DNA of 64,000 bases from Cedecea neteri NBRC 105707 = ATCC 33855 (GCF_001571265.1 NZ_BCTL01000004.1:1-64000), one strand, 5' to 3'; shown: positions 46,285 to 56,523, counted from the stretch's first letter. Made by a program: numbers and translations. Notes: a model not told the origin generated them from the letters alone.

Positions 46285-46714
46285 GGGAAACCAGCCCGGC
46301 GGCAATGAGCGGCCCAACGGGGACGCCACGGAACAGGGCGACGCCAAGGACGGTGCCGACAAGCAGGCCGCCCACCAGGCCAGGCTGGCTTCCCATCAGC
46401 GTAACGCCGCGTCCGCCGAGCCACGAAACGGCTATCCCGACGGCAATTGCCACCAGTGATTTCCAGTGAGTAAAAGAGTGAATCAGGTTGCTGGCGGGCA
46501 GGGTGCCGCTGGCTATTGGGGCCATCACGCCGATAGTCAGAATAATGATCCCCACCGTCAGACCCTGTTTCTCAATCCACGGAAAGAAGGTGTTCAGCGG
46601 GGTTACGCGCACAATAATCAGTACGAGGATTGAAACCGCGACGGTGGTGTTATGGCTGACAAAACCTAATCCAGCCAGCGCCAGGAGGATCAGAAGTGTG
46701 GGGTCAAAAATCAT
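46265..46714 (-). CDS. yeaL: UPF0756/DUF441 membrane protein YeaL
   Basis: The 149-residue inner-membrane protein is nearly identical in pattern to E. coli YeaL ([19 protein letters not shown], then [12 protein letters not shown] and [18 protein letters not shown]). Four to five hydrophobic segments. Function unknown. It overlaps the end of the convergent permease gene. Confidence 0.94.
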   Translation of the reverse strand: MIFDPTLLILLALAGLGFVSHNTTVAVSILVLIIVRVTPLNTFFPWIEKQGLTVGIIILTIGVMAPIASGTLPASNLIHSFTHWKSLVAIAVGIAVSWLGGRGVTLMGSQPGLVGGLLVGTVLGVALFRGVPVGPLIAAGLVSLIVGKQ

Positions 46715-46861
46715 GATATATCCTTGCCAAATAAGAGGTTTTTAACTTTTATTGTTGTGGTGAATGGCCGACAGCGATTCTGTGGCCGTTCATCATTCTG
46801 TCATTTTTGTGGTCAATAATTAAGCGATGTGACAGCAGGAAACGGCTTTCAGGAGAAAAGA

Positions 46862-46966
46862 ATGGGCGACCCGGCTTTATTCGATACGATTTGCATCACT
46901 GCCGCATTTATCGGGATCGCTTCGGGGTTGGTGCTGTCTGTCCTTTATCTCGAACGCCTCGGGTAG
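46862..46966 (+). CDS. yoaI: Small membrane protein YoaI
   Basis: The 34-residue product (MGDPALFDTICITAAFIG to YLERLG), with a single membrane helix, aligns with E. coli YoaI (34 residues, same VLSVL-ER-G end). It sits between yeaL and yeaK as in E. coli, and an AGGAGAA ribosome site precedes the ATG. In E. coli yoaI is reported to be PhoB-regulated and tied to PhoR/PhoQ signalling; no Pho box was verified here. Confidence 0.85.
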   Translation: MGDPALFDTICITAAFIGIASGLVLSVLYLERLG

Positions 46967-47470
46967 CTATTCAGCGCGGTGAAAATTGACCAACTCCGGG
47001 CGCGCAATGCGCAAGTAATCCTGTGTATCCATCACCACTGATTTTTCCAGTAACCCTGCATTAAACGCAATTTCCGAAAAACGCTCGAAAATGGACGGAT
47101 CGGCCACCAGCCGCAGCTGCGCGTGAAAGCTGAACGGCGGAATAGCGCCAAACACACATCGCGTTAATTCATCCACTTCCGCCGGACTTGCCAGCGACGC
47201 TTTCAGGCCGCCAAGCTGCTGCGCCAGCTGGCTCAGATCCGCTTGTTTATCCGCCGCGAGAATGGCCAGCACGTGCAGCTTGACGCCGTTCCCTTTGACT
47301 TTGCAGACCAGCGCCTTTGCGCCCTGACCAAGCTCGGTACCGCGGATAGCCGAGACCTCTTCACATTTCCCCGCCGCGACATGGTTTACCACGCGGTAGC
47401 GAGCCTGCTGTTGTTCCAGTAAATCGATGAGTTGTTGATGGATGTCTTCGCCTTTTGCCTGCGGTGTCAT
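46967..47470 (-). CDS. yeaK: Mischarged aminoacyl-tRNA deacylase YeaK
   Basis: The 167-residue YbaK-fold protein that hydrolyses wrongly charged aminoacyl-tRNAs in trans. Family features seen: NHVAAGKCEEVSAIRGTEL, the catalytic-lysine region GQGAKALVCKVKGNG and CVFGAIPPFSF. Its stop abuts the yoaI stop on the opposite strand. Confidence 0.94.
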   Translation of the reverse strand: MTPQAKGEDIHQQLIDLLEQQQARYRVVNHVAAGKCEEVSAIRGTELGQGAKALVCKVKGNGVKLHVLAILAADKQADLSQLAQQLGGLKASLASPAEVDELTRCVFGAIPPFSFHAQLRLVADPSIFERFSEIAFNAGLLEKSVVMDTQDYLRIARPELVNFHRAE

Positions 47471-47485
47471 TGCGCTGCCTCCTTT

Positions 47486-47926
47486 TTACCAGCCGTATTC
47501 GGAATAAATCTCGCCGTTGATAATAGCGCTGATGGCCTGCTTAACATAGGGCACGGTATTTTCCGGCAGCCGCCTGATATTGACCCATAGCAACTCAGAA
47601 TGCTTATCTGGTTCGGCGACGTAAGGCTGCCCCAGCCAGTCAGAACAGAGAAAGAAGTGGCCCATCCAGGAGCGATCTTCGGTTTTAACGTGCATCGAGT
47701 GACCGAGCTTCAACTGTTCGGTATTGATGGTGACGCCCGTTTCTTCATTTGCCTCTCTTGCCGCGGCGCTGAGCTGCGTTTCTCCGTTCTCAAGTCCGCC
47801 CGCGGGCAGGCTGTAGAAGCCGTCCATCCAGCCGGTGTTGGCCCTGCGGATAAGACAAATTTCATCGTCACGGCGCAGCACAACAAAGACCGCGACGGAA
47901 AGCTGATAGCGTTCTCTTCTCATCAT
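47486..47926 (-). CDS. NUDIX hydrolase
   Basis: The 146-residue product starts at ATG 47926 (a second ATG follows directly at 47923); the frame extends upstream but AAGAG lies before this ATG. It has the complete Nudix box GGLENGETQLSAAAREANEETGV (about 42-64 from this start), split here only by ordinary residues. It likely hydrolyses a nucleoside diphosphate derivative; the substrate is unknown. It lies 15 bases upstream of yeaK on the same strand. Confidence 0.88.
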   Translation of the reverse strand: MMRRERYQLSVAVFVVLRRDDEICLIRRANTGWMDGFYSLPAGGLENGETQLSAAAREANEETGVTINTEQLKLGHSMHVKTEDRSWMGHFFLCSDWLGQPYVAEPDKHSELLWVNIRRLPENTVPYVKQAISAIINGEIYSEYGW

Positions 47927-48030
47927 TTTCGACTCTTGCTTTTGTGGTCTGTAAATATATACAGTGTTATTGACCAGGTTCAACGCAAGAACTGGTAGGG
48001 CGACAATGGGCAATGTCAGTGGAGAACGCG

Positions 48031-48456
48031 ATGTCGGGTTTCAATCTAGAAATTTCTGATCACATCAACGAAGAGCATTCGTTGCCTATCGAAGCGGGGC
48101 TTAGCGAGTTTAACGCCGCCATGAGCGGGCTAAACGATCGTAAACCGCTAGCGGTTGTGGTGCGCAGTCCCGAGAGCGGGAAAGTCGTGGGTGGCATGCT
48201 GGGGCGTTCTTCATTGGGCGTGCTGTTTATCGATCTTTTTTACCTGCCGCCGGCGCTGAGAGCCCACGGGCTGGGAAGCGAGATCCTGAGGACGTTTGAA
48301 GCGGAAGGACGCAGGCGCGGCTGCGTGGCGGCCTTTTTATATACCATCAGTTTTCAGGCACCGGACTTTTACCGAAAGCATGGCTGGGAAGAATTTGGCA
48401 AAATTGACTGTTTGCCCGAAGGCACCAGCCGGTATTTTATGAAGAAGGCGCTTTAG
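48031..48456 (+). CDS. GNAT-family N-acetyltransferase
   Basis: The 141-residue product from ATG 48031, 6 bases after GGAG; an in-frame ATG at 48013 is less well placed. It has the GNAT fold: VVRSPESGKVVGGMLGR, the acetyl-CoA-binding LPPALRAHGLGSEILRTFE, and the C-terminal ISFQAPDFYRKHGWEEFG. The substrate is unknown. Confidence 0.88.
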   Translation: MSGFNLEISDHINEEHSLPIEAGLSEFNAAMSGLNDRKPLAVVVRSPESGKVVGGMLGRSSLGVLFIDLFYLPPALRAHGLGSEILRTFEAEGRRRGCVAAFLYTISFQAPDFYRKHGWEEFGKIDCLPEGTSRYFMKKAL

Positions 48457-48470
48457 GCTAACAAAAATAA

Positions 48471-48492
48471 AGGCCGGTCAATGCCGGCCTCT
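48471..48492. terminator. Bidirectional terminator between GNAT gene and ariR
   Basis: AGGCCGG-TCAATG-CCGGCCT with a 7-bp GC-rich stem between two convergent genes. The A-rich left flank gives a U tract on the minus strand. Confidence 0.7.
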
Positions 48493-48509
48493 TATGCGTT
48501 GTACGCTTT

Positions 48510-48788
48510 TTAAATATCGTCCATGGTGTGGCCGACAACAATTTCCAGCGCGTTGCGGTAGACATCGCACATTACCACATCGTCGGTGGTCTCCAGGGCG
48601 TCAACCAGCCACAGAATAATGGCTTTGTTGGAGACGGATTTATTGGCAGACAGAATGGCCGTGATTGCCTGAGAAATGGCCGCGTTCTCTTCGGCATGCC
48701 GGTCTCCGGAGCTTCTGATGTAGTCGGATAATGCCTGGCTGGCATGCCCGGTATGTATTTCAGAGGTATTGGAAATTAGCTGTGTCAT
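48510..48788 (-). CDS. ariR: Biofilm/acid-resistance regulator AriR (YmgB family)
   Basis: The 92-residue product from ATG 48788, with GGTGAG upstream; the GTG at 48794 is not needed. The sequence (LSDYIRSSGDRHAEENAAIS, then VSNKAIILWLVDALETT) matches AriR/YmgB, a small helical dimer that acts in the RcsB-linked biofilm pathway. In E. coli the ycgZ-ymgA-ariR-ymgC operon is repressed by BluR and released by blue light and cold through BluF. No ymgC follows. Confidence 0.88.
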   Translation of the reverse strand: MTQLISNTSEIHTGHASQALSDYIRSSGDRHAEENAAISQAITAILSANKSVSNKAIILWLVDALETTDDVVMCDVYRNALEIVVGHTMDDI

Positions 48789-48825
48789 AGTCACTCACCG
48801 TTTTTCAGTTATTGGCCATGGGCCG

Positions 48826-49104
48826 CTAGTGGACGTTTTTTGCGTTACGCTGGTTAGTCTCTACCGCTTTTAAACGCGCTTCTTTTTCTGTCTTTCCCGC
48901 TGAGGCCTGGGAAATATTGCCCTCGATTTCACCGATAATTTTTTGCAGCACTCGACGCCGCCGTGGATCCTGTTCTGTCATGAGCATCGCTTCTAACCTG
49001 GCCACCAGGGCACGGGTGTTTATCGCGCTGTTGCCGTTGAGCAGTGATAAGGCTGCTTCACCGATAATCTCATCCGTTAATTGTTCATCGTCGCTTCTCT
49101 GCAT
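48826..49104 (-). CDS. ymgA: YmgA-like small two-component connector protein
   Basis: The 92-residue product (MQRSDDEQLTDEIIGEAALS, then INTRALVARLEAMLM) resembles E. coli YmgA in length and N-terminal pattern. It is the middle gene of the ycgZ-ymgA-ariR operon, 37 bases before ariR. YmgA is reported to act on the Rcs phosphorelay. The basic tail (KTEKEARLKAVETNQRNAK) is longer than I expect. Confidence 0.8.
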   Translation of the reverse strand: MQRSDDEQLTDEIIGEAALSLLNGNSAINTRALVARLEAMLMTEQDPRRRRVLQKIIGEIEGNISQASAGKTEKEARLKAVETNQRNAKNVH

Positions 49105-49269
49105 GTCGTTACTCCTGATTTCCCCGCCAGTGTTTGAATAAATGCTGGCATGAAGTCATTAGCCGGAGCCTGAGAATGAGGAAGGATTCAGCATTTACAA
49201 CTCTGTGGCTTCACTCCCGAGAGGGCGCGCAGGCCATTAATCTTCTGGCACTCCGATTTGGCTATCACC

Positions 49270-49518
49270 TTAGCGGGCGAAAAGCATGCCCAGCAGCGCC
49301 TGATAATGCTTTTCCTCTTCTGGCTCGGAAACCCTGTCCAGGCGAGAGAGCAATTTTGTACAGATCGCCTTTCGGTTCAGGTTGCGGCCATCGCTAAGAA
49401 TTTCGAGCACGATTTGCCCCATAGTTTCCTGCTGGGAGAGCGGTGCGGCACCGCTGAAGTAGCGGGCGATATCGTTTTCTGCGGTGTTCTGGCCGGACGT
49501 AAAAGTGTTCTGTCGCAT
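49270..49518 (-). CDS. ycgZ: YcgZ-like small connector protein
   Basis: The 82-residue product from ATG 49518 (MRQNTFTSGQNTAEND, preceded by AGGAGCG); seventeen upstream codons are rejected. The segment QQETMGQIVLEILSDGRNL and the end EEEKHYQALLGMLF match E. coli YcgZ. It is the first gene of the minus-strand operon divergent from bluF. YcgZ is reported to lower colanic acid or curli output through the Rcs/RpoS pathways. Confidence 0.85.
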   Translation of the reverse strand: MRQNTFTSGQNTAENDIARYFSGAAPLSQQETMGQIVLEILSDGRNLNRKAICTKLLSRLDRVSEPEEEKHYQALLGMLFAR

Positions 49519-49825
49519 AAGTCGCTCCTGTAAGTTCACACTTTGCAAGATGTTAACTAAGTTATGCAATTGCTATAAAAACTGTACATAAAGGTGTATT
49601 ACTTCGCTTGCTATTTTTTGATTAAAAGTGCTAATCATTATTTATCAATTGGTTATATTTATCTCTTTTTAACTTAATGATGCCATAAGTTGTACATTTG
49701 CTTTGCGGTGAAACGATGTCGAAAACGTTGGATGTTGTTCAGTTGTTTAGGTTTTGTTGAGTTTATGGCGACGTCAGGGCGTCGTTCTGTTAAGTTATGG
49801 CCTTAAACTTCCGCGGGGAACGACC
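49519..49825. promoter_or_regulatory. Divergent ycgZ/bluF control region with TGTACA motifs
   Basis: The 307-base AT-rich region contains CTGTACA at 49582-49588 and TTGTACA at 49690-49696. The same heptamer occurs twice upstream of bluR. In E. coli the MerR-type repressor BluR controls ycgZ, and its relative MlrA recognises TTGTACA half-sites, so these are candidate BluR operators. No other gene is seen here. Confidence 0.55.
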
Positions 49826-51015
49826 ATGCTCACCACTGTCATCTATCGCAGCCACATTCATACCGGCACCCCTTTTGAGGCTTTGCTAGAGATGGTTTCT
49901 GTGGCAAACGCGAAAAATATTGAAGCGGATGTGACGGGAATACTGCTTTTCAACGGCACGCATTTCTTTCAGCTGCTGGAAGGCCCGGAAGAAGGCGTGC
50001 AGAAGATTTATCGCGCTATCTGTAAAGATGACCGCCATTACAACATTGTTGAGCTGCTTTGTGATTACGCGCCGGCCCGCCGCTTCGGGCGGGTGGGAAT
50101 GGAGCTTTTTGATTTAAGAGAGCATGATAAAAACGATGTATTACAGGTTGTGCTGGAGAAGGGCACCAGTCGTTATCAGCTGGCCTACGATGATCGCGCT
50201 TTAAGTTTTTTCCGTACTTTTATCGAGTCGACGGAAAAAGAAAACTATTTTGAGATCCCTCCGCGTGATTCATGGGAATTTATCATCGATGCGCCAGCTC
50301 ATCCGGCAGCCGGCAAGCAAATTCCGCGTGAACACATAACCTTCAGCCTATTATTGACCCGATGGCCCGTTCCGTCGCGGCTATCGAGGCGTTAGCCGCG
50401 GATCCTGTTTCAGCTGAAGCGCTGGATGGCGATGTTTACCAACTCGATCTCCTGCGCGCGAAGGCGGCTTTTGCCGCAGCTCAGGCTGCTAACATTGGCC
50501 GGCAAACGCTCTGCATCAATCTGCAGCCCATGACGCTGGTGATGATTCCTCGCACCGTAGAACAGCTGCTGGCAGATATAGAGACAAACAGACTTGTCCC
50601 TGAGCAGGTGGTGATTGAATTCACCGAAAGCGAGATCATTCCTCATATGGAGGCGTTTACCGACGCTATCAGGCAGCTTAAATCGGCAGGTATTAAGCTG
50701 GCGATTGATGATTTTGGCGCAGGATTTGCTGGCCTGCAGCTGCTGGCGCAGTTTCAGCCGGAGAGGCTCAAGATTAATTGGGAGCTGATTCGGGACATCC
50801 ATAAAAGCGGGCCACGGCAGGCCATTATTCTGGCGATCATCAGGTGCTGTGCCTCGCTTGAAATCGCGGTCTCTGCCACCGGGATTGAACAACCGGAAGA
50901 GTGGATGTGGCTGGAGGCGGCGGGTATCTCGCACTTCCAGGGCAACCTGTTCGCCAAACCCTGTGTGGGAGGCTCTTTCAGGATTGCCTGGCCAGAACGT
51001 AAGGCCGAACAGTAA
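49826..51015 (+). pseudogene. bluF: Frameshifted blue-light sensor BluF (BLUF-EAL)
   Basis: In E. coli BluF is a cytoplasmic BLUF-EAL protein (403 residues) that senses blue light and cold and antagonises BluR. Here ATG 49826 opens a BLUF domain with flavin-site residues Tyr7 (VIYRSH), Asn31 and Gln49 (FFQLLEG), but the frame ends at 50395. The EAL-like half continues in the next frame: reading from about 50343 gives FQPIIDPMARSVAAIEALAA and then the rest to 51015. One base appears lost near 50338-50346 (ACCTTCAGCCT). It may be a true mutation, a sequencing error, or two separately translated halves; the internal ATG 50362 lacks a clear ribosome site. Confidence 0.85.
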
Positions 51016-51056
51016 TTTCTGTCCTGGTGACTTCCCCAAAAGCTTTTAGGTTTCAC

Positions 51057-51083
51057 TTGTACAACCCGGAAAAAAATTGTACA
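51057..51083 (+). promoter_or_regulatory. Direct repeat TTGTACA upstream of bluR
   Basis: TTGTACA occurs at 51057-51063 and 51077-51083, 20 bases apart (two helical turns), 63 bases before ATG 51146. It matches the half-site used by the related MerR-type regulator MlrA and recurs in the ycgZ/bluF region. Autoregulation by BluR is inferred. Confidence 0.6.
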
Positions 51084-51145
51084 CATTGAACAGATTGACT
51101 AGTGTTTTAATGGAAGCGTGAGATCTGTGTACGGGGAGGGACACT

Positions 51146-51874
51146 ATGGCCTATTACACTATCGGTGATGTAGCAGAGCGATGTGGCATCAACCCGGTCA
51201 CCCTGCGGGCCTGGCAGCGCCGCTACGGTTTGCTGAAACCTCAGCGCAGCGAGGGCGGCCATCGGCAGTTTGATGATGCAGACGTTCAGCGCATTGAAGA
51301 AATTAAGTACTGGATGAGCAAAGGCGTTTCCGTGGGCAAAGTAAAAGCCCTGCTGGAGCGTAGCCACGTGCCGGAAGAGCAGCTGTGGGTGACGTTGCAG
51401 GAAGAAATGATGCTTCTGCTCAGGAAGGTTAACCCTGCGAAGCTACGCGAGAAAATTGTGGCCCTGAGCCGGGAACACAGCGCCGACCTGCTTATCGACA
51501 ATCTCTTGTTACCTGTGAGAAACAAACTCGCTCAGGATGAGTCTACGGCTTCGTTGATGCGTAGCCTGCTCGATGGCGTATTGATCCGCCACTGCGCTCA
51601 ATGCCTGGCAGAAGCGCAAAGCCAAAGTGGGGAAGAGATCGTGCTTATTGGCTGGCAAACGGACGATCGAACAGCCTTGTGGCTGGAGGCGTGGCGTCTA
51701 TCCCGCCGGGACAAGAATGTTAACGTGCTTGCCGAACCGGTTGAAACGTTACGCCCGGAGCTTTTCCCCGGCCAGCATATTTTTTTGTGGACGGGAACAA
51801 CGCTGTCGCAAGCGCAGCAAGAACAGCTTGCTCACTGGAAGCAGTGGGGATACGACATTGAGCTTCATCAATAA
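51146..51874 (+). CDS. bluR: MerR-type repressor BluR
   Basis: The 242-residue product starts with a MerR winged helix (YYTIGDVAERCGINPVTLRA, then RYGLLKPQRSEGG), and the C-terminal domain resembles the cobalamin-binding fold of MlrA/BluR-type regulators. It represses the ycgZ operon in E. coli, with relief by light-activated BluF. It is intact here although bluF is not, so the switch may be locked in repression. It lies downstream of bluF on the same strand. Confidence 0.94.
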   Translation: MAYYTIGDVAERCGINPVTLRAWQRRYGLLKPQRSEGGHRQFDDADVQRIEEIKYWMSKGVSVGKVKALLERSHVPEEQLWVTLQEEMMLLLRKVNPAKLREKIVALSREHSADLLIDNLLLPVRNKLAQDESTASLMRSLLDGVLIRHCAQCLAEAQSQSGEEIVLIGWQTDDRTALWLEAWRLSRRDKNVNVLAEPVETLRPELFPGQHIFLWTGTTLSQAQQEQLAHWKQWGYDIELHQ

Positions 51875-51930
51875 GTGGGCGCAAGCCTGATTCAGATTAC
51901 TCGTCTGGTTTCTTAGGTAATGAGAAGAGA

Positions 51931-51956
51931 AAAGCCGGTGAAGCACCGGCTTTTTG
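51931..51956. terminator. Terminator between bluR and yeaH
   Basis: AAAGCCGGTG-AAG-CACCGGCTTT with a following TTTGATTTT. It is a 10-bp stem between convergent genes, flanked by A and T tracts, so it can act in both directions. Confidence 0.88.
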
Positions 51957-51964
51957 ATTTTACG

Positions 51965-53263
<1,299 letters not shown>

Positions 53264-53319
53264 TTATGCCAGGTGCGCAAACAGGCCACGCCGCCCGGCG
53301 TGACCTGCAGGAAACTCCC

Positions 53320-55254
53320 TTAAGAAGACTTACGGACCCGCAGATACCATTCACACAGCAGGCGAACCTGCTTGCGGGTGTAGCCTTTCTCCATCATCCG
53401 ATCGACAAAATCATCGTGTTTCTTCTGCTCGTCGGTGGAGGTTTTGGCGTTGAACGAGATAACGGGCAGCAGCTCTTCGGTGTTCGAGAACATTTTCTTC
53501 TCGATGACCGTGCGCAGCTTCTCATAGCTGGTCCAGTTTGGGTTACGACCATTATTATTGGCCCGGGCACGCAGCACGAAGTTGACGATTTCATTACGGA
53601 AATCTTTCGGGTTACTGATCCCGGCCGGTTTTTCAATTTTCTCCAGCTCCGCGTTGAGAGATTCCCGGTCAAACAGCTGGCCGGTATCCGGGTCGCGGTA
53701 CTCTTGATCCTGAATCCAGAAATCAGCGTAGGTGACATAACGGTCAAAAATATTCTGTCCGTACTCTGAGTAAGATTCCAGGTAGGCGGTCTGGATCTCT
53801 TTGCCGATAAATTCCGCATATTTCGGGATCAGATAGCCTTTCAGGTACTCAAGGTATTTTTCCGACTGATCCTGCGGGAACTGCTCGCGCTCGATTTGCT
53901 GTTCCAGCACGTAGAACAGGTGAACCGGGTTCGCCGCGACTTCAACGTGGTCAAAGTTGAACACGCGAGAAAGGATTTTAAAGGCGAAGCGCGTTGAGAG
54001 CCCGTTCATGCCTTCATCAACCCCGGCGTAGTCGCGATACTCCTGGTAGGATTTGGCTTTCGGGTCGGTGTCTTTCAGACTTTCGCCATCATAGACGCGC
54101 ATTTTTGAGTAGATGCTGGAGTTTTCCGGCTCTTTCAGGCGCGACAGGATAGAGAAGCGAGAAAGCGTTTCCAGCGTGCCAGGGGCGCACGGCGCATGGG
54201 ACAGTTCGCTGTGGTTAAGCAGTTTCTCGTAGATTTTGATCTCTTCGGAAATGCGCAGGCAGTAAGGCACCTTGACGATGTACACGCGGTCAAGGAAGGC
54301 CTCGTTGTTTTTGTTATTGCGGAAGGTGACCCACTCGGATTCGTTCGAGTGCGCAAGAATAATACCGTTAAACGGCAGGGCGGAGATACCTTCCGTGCCG
54401 TTGTAGTTGCCTTCCTGGGTGGCGGTCAGCAGCGGGTGAAGCACCTTGATTGGCGCTTTAAACATCTCGACAAATTCCATGATGCCCTGGTTGGCCCGGC
54501 ACAGCGCACCGGAATAACCGTAAGCATCCGGATCGTTTTGCGCGTGGTGTTCCAGTTTGCGGATATCCACTTTACCGACCAGCGCAGAGATATCCTGGTT
54601 GTTCTCATCGCCGGGTTCAGTTTTCGCGATAGCAATCTGGGCCAGAATGGACGGCCAGACTTTTACTACGCGGAATTTAGTGATGTCGCCGCCGAATTCG
54701 CTCAGGCGTTTGGCTGCCCACGGCGACATTATGGTGCCGAGGTAGCGGTTAGGAATGCCATATTCTTTTTCCAGAATGGAGGCGTCTTCCTGCGGATTGA
54801 ACAGGCACAGCGGATGGTCGTTGACCGGGCTACGTTCGCCGTTGGCGCTCAGCACGTAAATAGGGACGCGCTGCATCAACGCTTTCAGGCGCTCGGCCAG
54901 CGATGATTTACCGCCCCCCACCGGCCCCAGCAGATAGAGAATTTGTTTCTTCTCTTCCAGTCCCTGAGCCGCGTGTTTCAGGTAGGCCACGATCTGCTCG
55001 ATAGCCTCTTCCATGCCATAAAACTCTTCAAACGCCGGGTAACGGGCAACCACCCGGTTTGAAAAGAGACGGGACAGCCGTGGCTCTGTGGCAGTGTCTA
55101 CCATCACTGGTTCACCAATGGCCGTCAATAGCCGTTCTGCCGCATTCGCGTAGGCACTGCGATCTTGTTTACAGATAGCAAGAAATTCCTGCAGTGTGAA
55201 CTCTTCGTCCTTGGCAGCTTCATAACGCTGGCGATAGTGATCGAATATATTCAT
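53320..55254 (-). CDS. yeaG: PrkA-type serine protein kinase YeaG
   Basis: The 644-residue protein kinase from ATG 55254 (MNIFDHYRQRYEAAKDEEF); the nine upstream codons are not conserved. An N-terminal AAA+ domain with Walker A LLGPVGGGKSSLAER (near residue 110) and a C-terminal PrkA kinase domain. In E. coli it takes part in the nitrogen-starvation response. A perfect sigma-54 promoter lies about 90 bases upstream, matching NtrC-type control. Confidence 0.96.
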   Translation of the reverse strand: MNIFDHYRQRYEAAKDEEFTLQEFLAICKQDRSAYANAAERLLTAIGEPVMVDTATEPRLSRLFSNRVVARYPAFEEFYGMEEAIEQIVAYLKHAAQGLEEKKQILYLLGPVGGGKSSLAERLKALMQRVPIYVLSANGERSPVNDHPLCLFNPQEDASILEKEYGIPNRYLGTIMSPWAAKRLSEFGGDITKFRVVKVWPSILAQIAIAKTEPGDENNQDISALVGKVDIRKLEHHAQNDPDAYGYSGALCRANQGIMEFVEMFKAPIKVLHPLLTATQEGNYNGTEGISALPFNGIILAHSNESEWVTFRNNKNNEAFLDRVYIVKVPYCLRISEEIKIYEKLLNHSELSHAPCAPGTLETLSRFSILSRLKEPENSSIYSKMRVYDGESLKDTDPKAKSYQEYRDYAGVDEGMNGLSTRFAFKILSRVFNFDHVEVAANPVHLFYVLEQQIEREQFPQDQSEKYLEYLKGYLIPKYAEFIGKEIQTAYLESYSEYGQNIFDRYVTYADFWIQDQEYRDPDTGQLFDRESLNAELEKIEKPAGISNPKDFRNEIVNFVLRARANNNGRNPNWTSYEKLRTVIEKKMFSNTEELLPVISFNAKTSTDEQKKHDDFVDRMMEKGYTRKQVRLLCEWYLRVRKSS

Positions 55255-55678
55255 GGCATGCCGTCCTTTCGTTTTTAGCACAGGTTAAAGAGCCGTTGGT
55301 ATGTGTAATAGAGGCTCCCCGGAAGACGTCTGCTAAATGAACAGCAACCCTTGTGCCAGGTTGATACCGGGCGCTCACGCCGCCGTCTCAGCGATTCACC
55401 TTCCTAAAATAAAGCGTAGATGGCATTTGCAAAACTTGCATACGGCCAACGCTCAATTTCAATGACATATCAATAACTCATCCTAAAAATTTCGTATTTG
55501 AGATAAGCGGCAGCGTTCGCTTTCATCTGGCTGACATAAAGCTGAAAATCCGCCGTCATCTGATTGCGGGAAGCTATTAAGTTGGTTGAAGGTTGTGACT
55601 AAGTAAATTATTTGGGATGGGAGCCAAGGGCGGTTACACTTCCTGCGCTGATTATTTGATTAAAGGACTGAAAGGATT
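55255..55678. other. Divergent yeaG/mipA control region
   Basis: The 424 bases between yeaG and mipA hold a sigma-54 promoter reading leftwards (55343-55358). No other gene is seen. Upstream sequences to about 55600 could carry NtrC sites, but no clear TGCACC-type palindrome was found. Confidence 0.6.
55343..55358 (-). promoter_or_regulatory. Sigma-54 promoter of yeaGH
   Basis: On the minus strand TGGCAC-AAGGG-TTGCT fits the RpoN consensus TGGCAC-N5-TTGCW exactly. It is placed to start transcription about 75 bases before the yeaG ATG. Nitrogen-starvation induction of yeaG through RpoN/NtrC is known in E. coli. Confidence 0.9.
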
Positions 55679-56425
55679 GTGACCAAATTCAAAATTCTCG
55701 CATTAGGCGTACTGCTTGCCTCCTCCGTAACCGCTGCGCATGCAGAGGGCCCGTGGTCTGTCGGTGCGGGTGCGCTGATTTCGCCAAACCCTTACAAAGG
55801 TGACCAGAACCGCCTCTATCCGGCGCCTCTGCTGGGCTATGAAGGTGACAATTTCTACTTCCGCGGCTTCAACGCGGGTTACTACCTGTGGAATGACGAA
55901 GCCGATAAGCTCTCCGTGACTGCCTACTACTCGCCGCTGCATTTCAGGCCGAAAGACAGCAACTACGACAGTATGCGTGCGCTGGACTACCGCCATTCTA
56001 CCGTGATGGCGGGTCTGTCTTGGGTGCATAACACGGATTATGGTTTCCTGCGTACCGTGCTGGCCGGGGATATCCTCGACAACAGCAACGGCATCACCTG
56101 GGATACCGCCTGGCTGTACCGCTACAACGCCGATCGCCTGACGCTGACGCCGGGCGTGGGTGTTGTCTGGGACAGCAAGAAACAGAACGATTACTACTAC
56201 GGTGTAAGCGGCAAGGAAGCGAACCGCAGCGGCCTGAACGAGTACGATGCAGGCAACAGCTGGTCGCCATATGTTGAGCTGTCCGTTAACTACAAGCTAA
56301 ATGCAGACTGGAACGTGTTCGGTATGGGCCGCTATATGCGTTTGTCCAAAGAAGTGACCGATAGCCCAATGGTCGACAGCAACTGGACTGGTGTGCTGCT
56401 GACGGGTGTGAACTACAGCTTCTGA
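55679..56425 (+). CDS. mipA: MltA-interacting outer-membrane protein MipA
   Basis: Outer-membrane beta-barrel scaffold that binds the murein transglycosylase MltA and PBP1B. The 248-residue product starts at a GTG (55679-55681) and has a signal peptide ending AHAEG. Aromatic-rich strands (YEGDNFYFRGFNAGYYLWND) and a terminal phenylalanine (LTGVNYSF) signal outer-membrane assembly. It is divergent from yeaG, as in E. coli. Confidence 0.93.
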   Translation: MTKFKILALGVLLASSVTAAHAEGPWSVGAGALISPNPYKGDQNRLYPAPLLGYEGDNFYFRGFNAGYYLWNDEADKLSVTAYYSPLHFRPKDSNYDSMRALDYRHSTVMAGLSWVHNTDYGFLRTVLAGDILDNSNGITWDTAWLYRYNADRLTLTPGVGVVWDSKKQNDYYYGVSGKEANRSGLNEYDAGNSWSPYVELSVNYKLNADWNVFGMGRYMRLSKEVTDSPMVDSNWTGVLLTGVNYSF

Positions 56426-56445
56426 TTGGTGCAACTTATGCACTA

Positions 56446-56475
56446 AAACGGGGCGTTTGCGCCCCGTTTGCTTTT
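56446..56475 (+). terminator. Terminator of mipA
   Basis: AAACGGGGCG-TTTG-CGCCCCGTTT with a following TGCTTTT, 20 bases after the mipA stop. It is a 10-bp stem. Confidence 0.88.
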
Positions 56476-56523
56476 CTGTGGTGCAGAGGCTTGCCGCCTT
56501 TGCCCTACGCTGGTGAAAGCCGC

